Source: F1-120-MAGs238 sp964484185 (GTDB taxonomy: Bacteria; Planctomycetota; Phycisphaerae; Phycisphaerales; UBA1924). Taken from it: 64,000 nt of DNA. Below, in pieces: positions 7,645 to 16,066 of the stretch. The notes below the pieces were generated by a model, which was given only the letters and a program-made list of their open reading frames with translations, did no database searches and was not told where the DNA came from. Within the stretch, counting starts at the first letter, position 1. Each line of letters begins with the position of its first letter. The stretch lies in NCBI GenBank assembly GCA_964484185.1, contig CAZAEQ010000024.1, positions 3,353 through 67,352 on the forward strand. Direction: 5' to 3'. The position numbers and the translations under genes are program-made.

Positions 7645-9417
7645 TCAACATCCTGTGCTAAATGCATCTACAAAGTCCAAGTAATCAAAGAAGTCAATGA
7701 CAGAATCGTTGTTGAAATCAGCGATGGGAAAGCTGGAACTGAACGCATCGACAAAATCAAGGTAGTCGAAGAAATCGACGGTTTGGTCGAGATTGAAGTC
7801 AGCGGGGCAGACGGACAGGATTGCGGCGTTAGTTATGTCGCTGCCGCATTGGTTGGTGACGACGCAGTCGTATGTTCCGATTTCGTTCACAGTGACTTCT
7901 TCAATATCGAATCTGAAGTCTGTCGCGCCAAAGATCTCGACCCCATCCAATCGCCACTGGTAGTGAAACTCAGTATCGCTGCTCGCTGACACTTCGAATG
8001 CGGCCGATTGTCCCAATGTTGTGAACACATCTGCTGGATGAGAGAGAATCACCGGAACGGGGCAGTCGGATTGGACCGTGAGAGTCGCTGCGATGGAGGC
8101 TGCCGTGCCGCACGCGCTGGTGAGCGAACAGGAGTAGCTTCCTGCATCGGCATAGTCTGCTGCAGCAATTGTGTACACGCTCTGCGTTGCGTTGGGCAGG
8201 AGAGCTGCGCCCTTGTACCACTGATAGTTGATTCCGCCGCCGGTAGCAACTACGGAGAATGTCGCGGGCTGACCAATTGTGACAGTCTGTGAAACTGGCT
8301 GCTGTGTAATCGTCGGAGTGGCGTAGCACCCCAGACTGACATACCACGCGCTCTGAGCCCCCAGGTGCGTGCCGCTGCCTGCGAACGCTGAGCCGTCCTG
8401 GCTGATTGACCCTGTTTCCAAGATCCAGTCGGTGGTGGACACGCCTCTGGAATTCAAGTATGTTTCGAGCAACTGGGGTGCTGCTCCGTCGATCCAGATA
8501 CATGCTCGTATGACGCCATTCTCCATGACATAGCCTGTAATGATTGTGCCATCACCACTGATCGCAGATGCAATGGCGAGAGTACATCCAGGGGGCATTC
8601 CCAGGTCCTGAATTCCAGTTGCCTCGGTCCACTTGAACGCGCGAGTGCTTCCCTCAATTGATTCGGCGGCATAGCCCACGATGACCGCGCCGTTAGCGCT
8701 TAAATCGCTCGGCACGCTCATCATGCCTCCCGGAAGCAGGCCGAGGCTGATGACTGAACCATCCGCTGCCCAGCGACATCCGGTGGGGTGTATGAGAGCA
8801 GGTGCGTTGTTAAAGCAGTATCCGGTGTAAAAGCTGCCGTCGCCGGTCATGGCAAGGCCCACGGAGTGCGAAGTCCCTGGAAGTCGCTGTCCAAAGCTCT
8901 GCATTCCGGTCGCACTTGTCCACTTCCATGCGCTTTCGTTAGAATTGGCTTCGTAGCCATAGCCGAAGACGATTGCACCATTTGTGGAAGCATCGCTCGC
9001 AAACGAAGGTTGGCCCGCAGCGATTGAGCCGAGGTTCTGCATGCCCGTTGCCTGCGTCCAGCGGCAGGCCGTGTCATATGCCTGGCCTCCGCTTGCGCCC
9101 ACGATCACGAGTCCGTCGCCACTTATTCCGTACGCGTAAGAATGATCAGCGCCCGGTGACACACCTAGATTTTGCAACCCAGTCGCGGCGGTCCAACGCC
9201 ACCCTCTTGCCTGATTGAAGGTGATGCTGCCGCTTCCGCTGGCGACATTTCCGTTGTCGCTCAGCAGGCCGCCGTAGCTGTAGGTGCCACCGGGCAATCT
9301 TCCCAGATCAACAATATTCTGGGCCTGGCTTGTCCCGACTATTGCAAAGATCGCAAATGCAGAAAGCAACGTTGCTGCCTTTGAGGTTTCGTTGCTTGAA
9401 AATCGCGATTGTTTCAT
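7645..9417 (-). CDS. HAF-repeat and Ig-like protein with GC-type dockerin
   Basis: 590 residues, starting at MKQSRF (9417); another in-frame ATG at 9450 has no ribosome site. The signal segment ends near GTSQAQ. HAF repeats fill about 35-375. Two Ig-like domains follow (about 378-460 and 462-540), each with a W in the core and a D/N-x-G-x-Y-x-C motif near the end (DAGSYSCSLTSACG; EIGTYDCVVTNQCG). The dockerin starts CPADFNLDQ and ends DAFSTGC. Upstream is an unusual control region shared in part with the gene at 12626-14173. The gene is followed downstream by the hairpin at 7556. Confidence 0.82.
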   Translation of the reverse strand: MKQSRFSSNETSKAATLLSAFAIFAIVGTSQAQNIVDLGRLPGGTYSYGGLLSDNGNVASGSGSITFNQARGWRWTAATGLQNLGVSPGADHSYAYGISGDGLVIVGASGGQAYDTACRWTQATGMQNLGSIAAGQPSFASDASTNGAIVFGYGYEANSNESAWKWTSATGMQSFGQRLPGTSHSVGLAMTGDGSFYTGYCFNNAPALIHPTGCRWAADGSVISLGLLPGGMMSVPSDLSANGAVIVGYAAESIEGSTRAFKWTEATGIQDLGMPPGCTLAIASAISGDGTIITGYVMENGVIRACIWIDGAAPQLLETYLNSRGVSTTDWILETGSISQDGSAFAGSGTHLGAQSAWYVSLGCYATPTITQQPVSQTVTIGQPATFSVVATGGGINYQWYKGAALLPNATQSVYTIAAADYADAGSYSCSLTSACGTAASIAATLTVQSDCPVPVILSHPADVFTTLGQSAAFEVSASSDTEFHYQWRLDGVEIFGATDFRFDIEEVTVNEIGTYDCVVTNQCGSDITNAAILSVCPADFNLDQTVDFFDYLDFVDAFSSSFPIADFNNDSVIDFFDYLDFVDAFSTGC

Positions 9418-9458
9418 AAAGCTCAGCTTCCGTGACACTAGAGGTTCCATCGTTTTTT

Positions 9459-9475
9459 GTGTGGACTGTCCACAC
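9459..9475. promoter_or_regulatory. Perfect palindrome upstream of a dockerin gene
   Basis: GTGTGGAC-T-GTCCACAC is an eight-base perfect inverted repeat with a one-base centre. It ends 42 bases before the ATG at 9417. Its shape fits a dimeric regulator's operator, and it abuts the shared motif at 9476-9491. Function is inferred. Confidence 0.45.
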
Positions 9476-9491
9476 GGAACAAAGATACACG
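9476..9491 (-). promoter_or_regulatory. Shared upstream motif, copy 1
   Basis: On the minus strand the motif reads CGTGTATCTTTGTTCC, 58 bases before the dockerin start at 9417. The gene starting at 14173 has CGTGTATGTTTGTCCC 65 bases upstream, with 14 of 16 bases equal. It may be a promoter element or activator site. Confidence 0.45.
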
Positions 9492-9541
9492 CGCGTTGCG
9501 CGTGCTCATGAAGGGGGAAGTTGGAGAAGTTCGAGAATAAT

Positions 9542-9558
9542 GCCGGGGTTTCCCCGGC
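9542..9558. other. Hairpin after receiver gene, copy 1
   Basis: GCCGGGG-TTT-CCCCGGC is perfectly self-complementary and lies 17 bases after the stop of the receiver gene ending at 9576. The same core is found 16 bases after the full-length regulator at 14337. It is probably a short terminator, though no T run follows. Confidence 0.5.
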
Positions 9559-9575
9559 CTCAGGACTTTCTGCAG

Positions 9576-10118
9576 TCAGGACCTCGCCCCGTTCATCGAC
9601 AGTGGACCGCCCCTGGCACCAGCGGCTTTCTCAGAGGTCACGACTGGCTCGTGCCTGTAGACAAGGGAGGCAGTATCTCGCGACATCGACGTGTCATCTG
9701 ACTGACGAGAACCGCTTGGAGCAAACGCAGCAAGTGGCGTTACAAACTCGCCTCCACTGTTGACGACTCGAATCGCGGCCAGCAGCTCCAGATCGACATG
9801 GCTCTTTGACACATACCCGACAGCGCCGGCCGCTAATGCACTGCGGATGTATGCGGGATCATCGTGCATGTTCAGGACGAGCACTCGAGTACGTGGACAT
9901 GCCACTTTCCATTGTCGAATTCCACTGATTCCGTTCCCGCGGGGAGTGCAAAGATCAAGGATGATCATGTCTGGAGCAAGATCAGTTGCGCTTTTGATGG
10001 CATCCTGAATGCAATGCATCTCCCCTATCACATTCATGTCTGGCTGGCTGTCGATAAGTAATCGAAGCGCAGCGCGGAGCATGGGGTGATCGTCGACAAC
10101 AAGAATACGGATCGGCAT
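9576..10118 (-). CDS. Receiver-only relative of the NarL/FixJ regulator; DNA-binding domain missing
   Basis: 180 residues. Residues 1-125 are a response-regulator receiver closely related to the one at 14337-15017. Acidic residues D9/D10, the phospho-acceptor D55 (IILDL) and K105 (YVSKS) are present. The conserved switch Thr/Ser after beta-4 is Asn here (LNMHDD, versus LTMHDD in the relative). The 55 C-terminal residues show no LuxR helix-turn-helix, and I found none in the other minus-strand frames down to 9541. So the DNA-binding domain has been lost or replaced by a short unrelated tail. It starts 17 bases after the dockerin gene at 10136 and is probably co-transcribed with it. It may be a phosphate sink for the kinase at 15021, or a decaying duplicate. 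Confidence 0.7.
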   Translation of the reverse strand: MPIRILVVDDHPMLRAALRLLIDSQPDMNVIGEMHCIQDAIKSATDLAPDMIILDLCTPRGNGISGIRQWKVACPRTRVLVLNMHDDPAYIRSALAAGAVGYVSKSHVDLELLAAIRVVNSGGEFVTPLAAFAPSGSRQSDDTSMSRDTASLVYRHEPVVTSEKAAGARGGPLSMNGARS

Positions 10119-10135
10119 GTCACTATCCAGCCATC

Positions 10136-12460
10136 TCAGCAGCCTGTGCTGAATGCATCAACAAAGTCAAGGTAGTCGAAGAAATCCACGATGCCATCTT
10201 CGTTGAAATCGGACTCGACAGTTCCACCTGAGAACGCATCGACGAAGTCGAGGTAATCGAAGAAGTCGAGAACTCCATCGCGATTAAAGTCGGCGGGGCA
10301 ACATTCGATGATCTCAAGTTGGGCGACATCGCTTGTGACATCTCCGCAGCTCCCGCTGAGAATGCACCGCATGAGCATGGCGCCCGACTTCTGGGTGTGA
10401 TTTGGATCATCATCCGTGAACCCAACCATGGTGACGCTGAATTGGTCTGCACCAGCGGCATCGAACGCGCCGAGTACTGAGTGCTCATTGGGGCCATTGA
10501 CAATCGCGACCCAGCTGAGGCTGTACGGCTCGTACATTTCCCAGCGTGCAAGAGCGGAATCCGGGGTAGTGATTGAGAACGTTGCGGGCAGCCCCTGACA
10601 GAGTGTCTGGGAAGTGGGCTGATCAATAATCTCAACACCGGAACTTGCGGAAAGTGTGGCCGCATTTGTAACTGCTTCGCCGCAGAAACCGGTGATTACG
10701 CACCGTATTTGGTGCGTTGCACCGGCTGGCAGGTCGACGTTGCTGAGCTGAACTCCGGCGGCGGTCGTTCCAGTTGCGTTGAACGCTATCAAGGATGTGA
10801 TTGGGTCGAGGTTTGCGCCCTCGGCAATGTCGAACCACTGGGAAGTGCCAAAGGCCAGCCATTGCCAGCGATATGCAACTGCTCCCTGGGCAACGGTCTC
10901 AAATTGTGCGCTGCTTATGCCGCAGACGCGTGCATCGTGCGGATGACTTGAGATGATCGGAGCTGCGCCGATCGAAAGGGTGGCTGGCGGAGTCGCTTCT
11001 GTGCCGCAGGTACTGGTCAAAACACAGCGGAATGCGGCGGGGTTTGTGATACCGATCCCACCTGAAAGCAGTGACAAGGTTGATGTCAGAGCACCGCTGG
11101 CCAGGAAAGTCTCACTGGTTTGATTGCTGATATTAAAGCCATCAACAACTGAGGACCATCCAGAGGCGCCTGATGGCTGCCATTCCCAGGCGTACGTCGG
11201 AGGCACGGTCGCCTCGCCGAGCGCAGTAAACTGTGCACCTTCTGTGCCGCAGATGGTGACAGATTGTGGGCGATCGATGAGTCGGATGCAGGGCGGCGGC
11301 CCGCCTGCATCGCCAAAGTACATCAGGTCACAGCGGTGCGTGGGTCCATAGATATCGATGTTGAGATACGAGACGTGAGGAGTGCCGGACTCGTCGATGT
11401 CAATTGAGTTTCCATAACGACCGAGTATTTCTTGTGGCGAGCCAGTGCCATCGCCGTCGATCATGGTCAGAACCCAGCCGCCAGCATCTCGACGGGCGAT
11501 GTATTGATCTTCGAAGCCTGTCATGCCAAAGGTCGCGTACGGCTGATTCTGGTCGTTGAGTGCGAGGGCGATTCCGCTGCCGCTTTCGTTGGTACGGACG
11601 GTCTCAAAGTGCCAACCACTTATGTCCTTATAGGCGTAGGTGATGCCAAAGTCGGAATTGAACATCATTCGAGGCTGATCGTCGGTGCCAATTGCCAATG
11701 AAGGATCGACTCCCTGAATTCCAAGGTTTTCGTAGACCCATGATCCGTTGTTCAAGGTGGCATAGCGAATCGGGCCCCAGGCATTGATCGCATCCGTGGG
11801 GTCTGCAAAGGCGATGTGCGGGATATCTGATGAATCGAGCTGGAGCCACGTATTGGAGAACCCGATTGTGGGAGTCCAGACATCAGGGAGCAGCATTTCC
11901 GCGGTATCACGCACCCACTGCGAGCCATTCCAGTATGTATACCGCATGGAGTAGTCGCCGCCGTTCGCGATGTTCATGTAGGCGACGTGCGGTCGCTGCT
12001 GGGAATCCAGGGTCATTGACATCTGGGTCGGACTGACACCGGGTTCGACGTTGACGGAAGAGGTAGTCCATGAGGCACCAGAGCCAGTTGCGAATCCCAT
12101 TCCATCCCAGGTGTCATAGATAATTCGGTAGAGCCCATCGGTGCCGCGGCGCATGGTCGTGTGGCTCCCTGCGCTTGGTGCAACAGTTGTCCACAGCCAG
12201 TCTGGTCCGGTGCGCCAGGCGAACCGTAGCGTGTACATTTCGGGGTTTGGATTGGCGTGATCGTCTTCGCAGTAGTAGCTGATACCAACTTCACCGTTTC
12301 TAGCGACGATGGAGCTCCAGTAGCCCACTTTGCCATTGCGGGCTGAGCCACTATTATCGACAATGGTCTGGGCGCTGGCGGCACTCCCAGCCAACAGTAC
12401 AAGGCTGGCGGCGAGGGCGGACATGTGGTTTGCTCCGAACGATGAGTTGTTGCATTTCAT
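10136..12460 (-). CDS. Large Ig-like, BNR-like secreted protein with GC-type dockerin
   Basis: 774 residues. The start at 12460 follows AAAGGA; signal peptide cleavage is likely near SAASAQ. Residues about 35-385 contain repeated segments of the type DDQPRMMFNSDFG, SGTPHVSYLN and QRPHVAYMNIA, with spaced W-x-W/Y pairs, suggesting a BNR/sialidase-like propeller without the exact Asp-box. Three Ig-like domains follow (about 390-705), each holding C-G-T-E/G-E-A patterns. The dockerin starts CCPADFNRDG, with an extra Cys before the usual one, and ends DAFSTGC. The receiver-only regulator gene follows after 17 bases. Confidence 0.8.
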   Translation of the reverse strand: MKCNNSSFGANHMSALAASLVLLAGSAASAQTIVDNSGSARNGKVGYWSSIVARNGEVGISYYCEDDHANPNPEMYTLRFAWRTGPDWLWTTVAPSAGSHTTMRRGTDGLYRIIYDTWDGMGFATGSGASWTTSSVNVEPGVSPTQMSMTLDSQQRPHVAYMNIANGGDYSMRYTYWNGSQWVRDTAEMLLPDVWTPTIGFSNTWLQLDSSDIPHIAFADPTDAINAWGPIRYATLNNGSWVYENLGIQGVDPSLAIGTDDQPRMMFNSDFGITYAYKDISGWHFETVRTNESGSGIALALNDQNQPYATFGMTGFEDQYIARRDAGGWVLTMIDGDGTGSPQEILGRYGNSIDIDESGTPHVSYLNIDIYGPTHRCDLMYFGDAGGPPPCIRLIDRPQSVTICGTEGAQFTALGEATVPPTYAWEWQPSGASGWSSVVDGFNISNQTSETFLASGALTSTLSLLSGGIGITNPAAFRCVLTSTCGTEATPPATLSIGAAPIISSHPHDARVCGISSAQFETVAQGAVAYRWQWLAFGTSQWFDIAEGANLDPITSLIAFNATGTTAAGVQLSNVDLPAGATHQIRCVITGFCGEAVTNAATLSASSGVEIIDQPTSQTLCQGLPATFSITTPDSALARWEMYEPYSLSWVAIVNGPNEHSVLGAFDAAGADQFSVTMVGFTDDDPNHTQKSGAMLMRCILSGSCGDVTSDVAQLEIIECCPADFNRDGVLDFFDYLDFVDAFSGGTVESDFNEDGIVDFFDYLDFVDAFSTGC

Positions 12461-12568
12461 AGCTTTTTCCTTTAAGACTGCAAGTGTGTTACGGAAAGAA
12501 TGAAGGGGATTCACATATTCGAACGCGATGACCGCAGAGGGTTTGAACCGGGCACCACAACCGGCGCG

Positions 12569-12598
12569 GCCCAGCCGGATTTACCGGTCCGGCTGGGC
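12569..12598. other. Strong intergenic hairpin
   Basis: GCCCAGCCGG and CCGGCTGGGC form a perfect ten-base stem with a ten-base loop, 27 bases after the stop of the dockerin gene ending at 12626. No T run follows on the minus strand, as with the hairpin at 7556. It is possibly a terminator lacking a U tract. Confidence 0.6.
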
Positions 12599-12625
12599 TA
12601 CACGCCGCAGGAAGTCTGGACGGTG

Positions 12626-14173
12626 TCAACATCCGCTGCTGAACGCATCAACGAAATCGAGATAGTCGAAGAAGTCGATCACGGTGTCGTGATTGAAGTC
12701 GGATGTGCGTTGTCCGCCCGCGAATGCGTCGACGAAATCGAGGTAGTCGAAGAAGTCTTTGACCTGATCGCCGTTGAAGTCAGCTGGACATTCCACAGTA
12801 AGCGTGACATCAATACTTGAAGCACTTGTGAATGCGTTCGACAGGACGGCTGAGTAGGTGCCACCATCGGCGGCGGTCACGCCGTGAATGGTCAGTGTAT
12901 TTGACATGCCCATTGAGCCAGGGGATGGGGCAAAGTGCGCATCGGGAGTGATTGCGACACCGTTGTGGTACCAGGTGTAATCGGGCGCGATCAGGGTGTC
13001 GGCCACCACGACGAACCTGGCCTGTCGTCCGGATCTGACCGCTGTTGATTCAGGTTCGGTATCAATGGCAATTGGAACTTCGACAGACAACATAGCTGAG
13101 AGCGATTTCACAAAGCCACAGTCGTTCGTCAGGAGGCATGTATATGCACCCGCGCTGGCGAGATCGACGGGATCGATATTGAGGTTGGGTTGGTCTTCGC
13201 CTTCAAGATCGACACCTTCGTGCTGCCATTGATAGATCAACTGGCCGCCGCCTGGAGGTGCAACGACGGTTACTGAGAAGTCGGCTGAGCCATCGAACGG
13301 GGCGCTGGTGCTCTGCGGCTGAGAGACAACCTCTGGCAACAGTGCTTGTGTGCAAGTGGAGCCAAAGGTGACTTGCGCTGTAATGAGGTTCGCGATCCTT
13401 GGTCCCGGGGCATCTTCCCAACTGCCACCAATGAGTTGCGGCACGTTGGAGTACACCTCGTAGGAGATAACGGCGCTGTCAGTATCGCCGGGGCCTGGTG
13501 CGGGCTCTTCAGTGATCAGAGGAGCACCGGCAAACAATTCCTCGATATCCAGGCGATTTCCGCCGGTGACGAGCGGGTCGTTAGTCATGAGTTCTTCGAG
13601 TGCAACCTCGCGCTGTGCGTGATTTTCGACTCGCTGCACCCACATCAGTCGGCCAAGCGGATCGACATTCTCAACAGTTTCGCGAACGACGGGACCTGCG
13701 GGAGTATTGACCACTTCGACTCGCACATTGGGAAGTGCGAGTGGCGGCGGCGGTGGCGGTGGTGGCGGTGGCGGCGGGTCGTTTGGACCGACAACGGTTC
13801 CTGGAATCCAACGGAAGCGCTGCGCGGTGACGAGATTGCGACCTGAGAACGAGACGCCGAAGTGCTCGATCATGCCGCGACGCGTGGTGTGGTGCGGATT
13901 AGCATACCGCACACGGATTCCGATGTTGCCTGGCAGCGCGGTGATCGTGGGTGAGCCGTAGTTGCCGTTGCGATACGTGTGGTAGACATCTTCAACGTGA
14001 GGACCTTCGAGTTCAAACTCAAATTCGTTGCAATCGTCGTGGTCGTTGTTGTAGACATCGAAGTTTCCCAGTCCACCAATGATGGTGACCGAGCCCGGCG
14101 CCCTGCCCACGACGATTGCGATGCAAGCCGCGGCGGATAAGGTCAAGAGGCGATTGTTACCAAATCCAAACAT
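12626..14173 (-). CDS. Secreted protein with polyproline hinge, two Ig-like domains and GC-type dockerin
   Basis: 515 residues. The signal segment is MFGFGNNRLLTLSAAACIAIVVG. An N-terminal beta-rich domain (about 28-130) is rich in Asn/Asp. A run of twelve prolines (after GPNDP) acts as a rigid hinge. A second domain covers about 145-275. Two Ig-like domains follow (about 280-365, 368-455; motifs SAGAYTCLLTNDCG and DGGTYSAVLSNAF). The dockerin starts CPADFNGDQ and has Thr in place of Gly in the second loop (NHDTVID). Start codon ATG is preceded by GAAGGGA. It lies downstream of the kinase/regulator pair and shares an upstream motif with the gene at 7645-9417. Confidence 0.82.
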   Translation of the reverse strand: MFGFGNNRLLTLSAAACIAIVVGRAPGSVTIIGGLGNFDVYNNDHDDCNEFEFELEGPHVEDVYHTYRNGNYGSPTITALPGNIGIRVRYANPHHTTRRGMIEHFGVSFSGRNLVTAQRFRWIPGTVVGPNDPPPPPPPPPPPPLALPNVRVEVVNTPAGPVVRETVENVDPLGRLMWVQRVENHAQREVALEELMTNDPLVTGGNRLDIEELFAGAPLITEEPAPGPGDTDSAVISYEVYSNVPQLIGGSWEDAPGPRIANLITAQVTFGSTCTQALLPEVVSQPQSTSAPFDGSADFSVTVVAPPGGGQLIYQWQHEGVDLEGEDQPNLNIDPVDLASAGAYTCLLTNDCGFVKSLSAMLSVEVPIAIDTEPESTAVRSGRQARFVVVADTLIAPDYTWYHNGVAITPDAHFAPSPGSMGMSNTLTIHGVTAADGGTYSAVLSNAFTSASSIDVTLTVECPADFNGDQVKDFFDYLDFVDAFAGGQRTSDFNHDTVIDFFDYLDFVDAFSSGC

Positions 14174-14238
14174 GTGTATATCCCTTCAGAGGTCGTTTAC
14201 ACTCCAGTGACACGCTCAACTGGGTGAGACCTGCTAAC

Positions 14239-14254
14239 GGGACAAACATACACG
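14239..14254 (-). promoter_or_regulatory. Shared upstream motif, copy 2
   Basis: Minus strand CGTGTATGTTTGTCCC, 65 bases before the dockerin start at 14173. It matches 14 of 16 bases with the motif at 9476-9491, which sits in the equivalent place upstream of another dockerin gene. A weak inverted repeat (CTCA / TGAG) lies on its gene-proximal side. Confidence 0.45.
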
Positions 14255-14306
14255 ATCGATTTGCGGCACTTTGCCGGGGTTTACTCAGGAAATTCAGAAA
14301 CTGTGA

Positions 14307-14320
14307 CGGGGTTTCCCCGG
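14307..14320. other. Hairpin after regulator gene, copy 2
   Basis: CGGGG-TTT-CCCCG lies 16 bases after the stop of the regulator gene at 14337. It is the same core as the element at 9542-9558, again directly behind a response-regulator gene. Confidence 0.5.
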
Positions 14321-14336
14321 TATGGCAGTCGGCACA

Positions 14337-15017
14337 TCAAAGTGGTGAGCCTGGGGGGAGGTCGCGCCGGTCGCCAAGCAATCCGCTTTCCACAGCGAGA
14401 TTCATGATGTCTGCGCGAGTTTTCAGGCCAAGTTTCTGCATCATTCTCGCGCGATATGACTCGACCGTCTTCACACTTAAACCGATGCGGTCGGCAATCT
14501 GCTGACTCGTGTGCCCGCGTGCAACATCGATAAGCACTTCGCGTTCGCGCTCGCTGAGTGTCTCAATCGGAGACTGAGAAGGTGATTTCGGCAACTTGTG
14601 AAGCAACGAATCGAGCGTGCCGGCGCCTTTCATATCCACGAACATGCGACCCATATTCACGGCGCGAATCGCGCTGATGAGTTCGGAATCGGCTGCACTT
14701 TTGACCACATAGCCAGATGCGCCCATTGCAATTGCGCTGCGAACATACGCGGGATCGTCGTGCATTGTGAGGACCAGAATTTTTGCATCGGGAACAGTCG
14801 CACGGAGTCTTTCCACACCAGCCACGCCAGAGCCGCCGGGCATAGACAAGTCCAGGATAATGACATCGGGCGTTGTCTTCTTCGCGGCATCGATTGCTGT
14901 ACGTAAATCACCCGCTTCCCCCACTACTCGCATATCGCGCTGCCCCTCGATGAGCAGCTTCAGGCCCGCCCGGAGCATTGCGTGATCATCAACAATAAGA
15001 ATTCGAATTGTCGACAT
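14337..15017 (-). CDS. NarL/FixJ-family response regulator with LuxR helix-turn-helix
   Basis: 226 residues. The receiver spans 1-120 with D10/D11, phospho-acceptor D56 (IILDLSMPGG), T84 and K106. The LuxR-type DNA-binding domain covers about 150-210 (LSEREREVLIDVARG, then IADRIGLSVKTVESYRARMM). The start lies three bases after the kinase stop codon, and its ribosome site GGAGGAG is inside the end of the kinase gene, so the pair is translationally coupled. The kinase at 15021 is the obvious phosphate donor. Its targets are not known; the dockerin gene 160 bases downstream and others in the array are candidates by position. A second, truncated relative is at 9576-10118. Confidence 0.92.
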   Translation of the reverse strand: MSTIRILIVDDHAMLRAGLKLLIEGQRDMRVVGEAGDLRTAIDAAKKTTPDVIILDLSMPGGSGVAGVERLRATVPDAKILVLTMHDDPAYVRSAIAMGASGYVVKSAADSELISAIRAVNMGRMFVDMKGAGTLDSLLHKLPKSPSQSPIETLSEREREVLIDVARGHTSQQIADRIGLSVKTVESYRARMMQKLGLKTRADIMNLAVESGLLGDRRDLPPGSPL

Positions 15018-15020
15018 TCA

Positions 15021-15935
15021 CTACTCCTCCGCTTTCTGAACAACTGGCTGGGAAACTGGAATTTGCGCTTCGACCAGAGTGCCTTTCCCGTGTTCAGAAG
15101 AGATTCTAAAGAAGCCGTCAAGCAGTTCAACACGTTCGCGCATGCTACGAACCCCCAGAGACGGAGTGTCTCCTTTCGCGGTTATTGAAGACGTGCCCTC
15201 AAGTCCTTCGCCGTCATCGCGAATGGAGAGGTGCAGTTCATCTCCAACATCGTTGATTGAGACCTGTATCATCTTCGGATTGGCGTGACGAGCAATGTTC
15301 GTGAGTGATTCCTGCACGATTCGATACAGCGCAGTTTCGACCTCTGGTCCATACCGTCGAGTGCCTGCCAGTTCCACACTCAGTTCCGGGGTCACGCCGT
15401 GGGCGAGAGCGAAATCCTCGCACAGCCGCTCAATGGCAACTTTTAAGCCGAAATCCTCGAGGACACTGATGCGCAGGCCGCCGGAAATTCTTCGCACCTC
15501 TTTTAAGCTCTCAGCGGTGAGGTGCAGCAGGTCTTCGACACGCCGGCGCGTGGCATCAGATTCAGATTCGTTCTGCAGCGATCGCAGGTTTACCAGCATG
15601 GTTGTCAAGTGCTGCCCGAGTTCATCGTGCAGGTCGCGCGCAAGCGAGCTCCGTTCAGCCTCTCTCGCCTCGAACAGTCGGCGCAGAAGTTCGCCACGCT
15701 CGCGATGCATTCTGCGGAGCGGCTTTACAATAATGAACCAGAGCGCGGGCGTTAGAATGGTGGCAAGGAGCGCCGCGTCGGCCACCGATTCGGCGATGGA
15801 GCCCCGCTGCCACGGGGCAATAGACGGAAGCACGAGCATGATCAGACCTTCAACAACAAAAACAGCCAGCAAAACAAGTCCGAGTACCTTGAGCGGATAC
15901 CTCGGTGACTGCGAAGTTTTCTGAGAGTGGATCAT
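15021..15935 (-). CDS. NarL-type sensor histidine kinase
   Basis: 304 residues. Two membrane segments (about 14-40 and 52-71) leave only about a dozen residues between them, so there is no separate sensor domain. HisKA_3 dimerisation follows, with the phospho-acceptor His103 in ARDLHDELGQHL. The ATPase domain has the N box (QESLTNIARHAN), G1 (RDDGEGL) and G2-like motif (LGVRSMRERVELLDG). Kinases with this layout pair with LuxR-type regulators such as the next gene. The signal is unknown; with almost no extracellular loop, it may sense membrane state or work with a partner protein. The ribosome site upstream is weak. Confidence 0.92.
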   Translation of the reverse strand: MIHSQKTSQSPRYPLKVLGLVLLAVFVVEGLIMLVLPSIAPWQRGSIAESVADAALLATILTPALWFIIVKPLRRMHRERGELLRRLFEAREAERSSLARDLHDELGQHLTTMLVNLRSLQNESESDATRRRVEDLLHLTAESLKEVRRISGGLRISVLEDFGLKVAIERLCEDFALAHGVTPELSVELAGTRRYGPEVETALYRIVQESLTNIARHANPKMIQVSINDVGDELHLSIRDDGEGLEGTSSITAKGDTPSLGVRSMRERVELLDGFFRISSEHGKGTLVEAQIPVSQPVVQKAEE

Positions 15936-16066
15936 GTGAAGACCGGCTCAATCATAACCGACACATAGCGACCACATGCTTTTGCCTGGCTAGAAGACAA
16001 CCAAACCTCAATATTGAAGCCTGCCTGCGCACATGCCTTTTTATCCAATGGCCTGCTTTTAGCGAT

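Noticed and set aside
9576..9760. Hidden LuxR DNA-binding domain in another frame after the receiver
   Set aside because: I read all three minus-strand frames of this stretch and found no GLS-x-KTVE-like helix-turn-helix, so it is truly missing rather than frameshifted.
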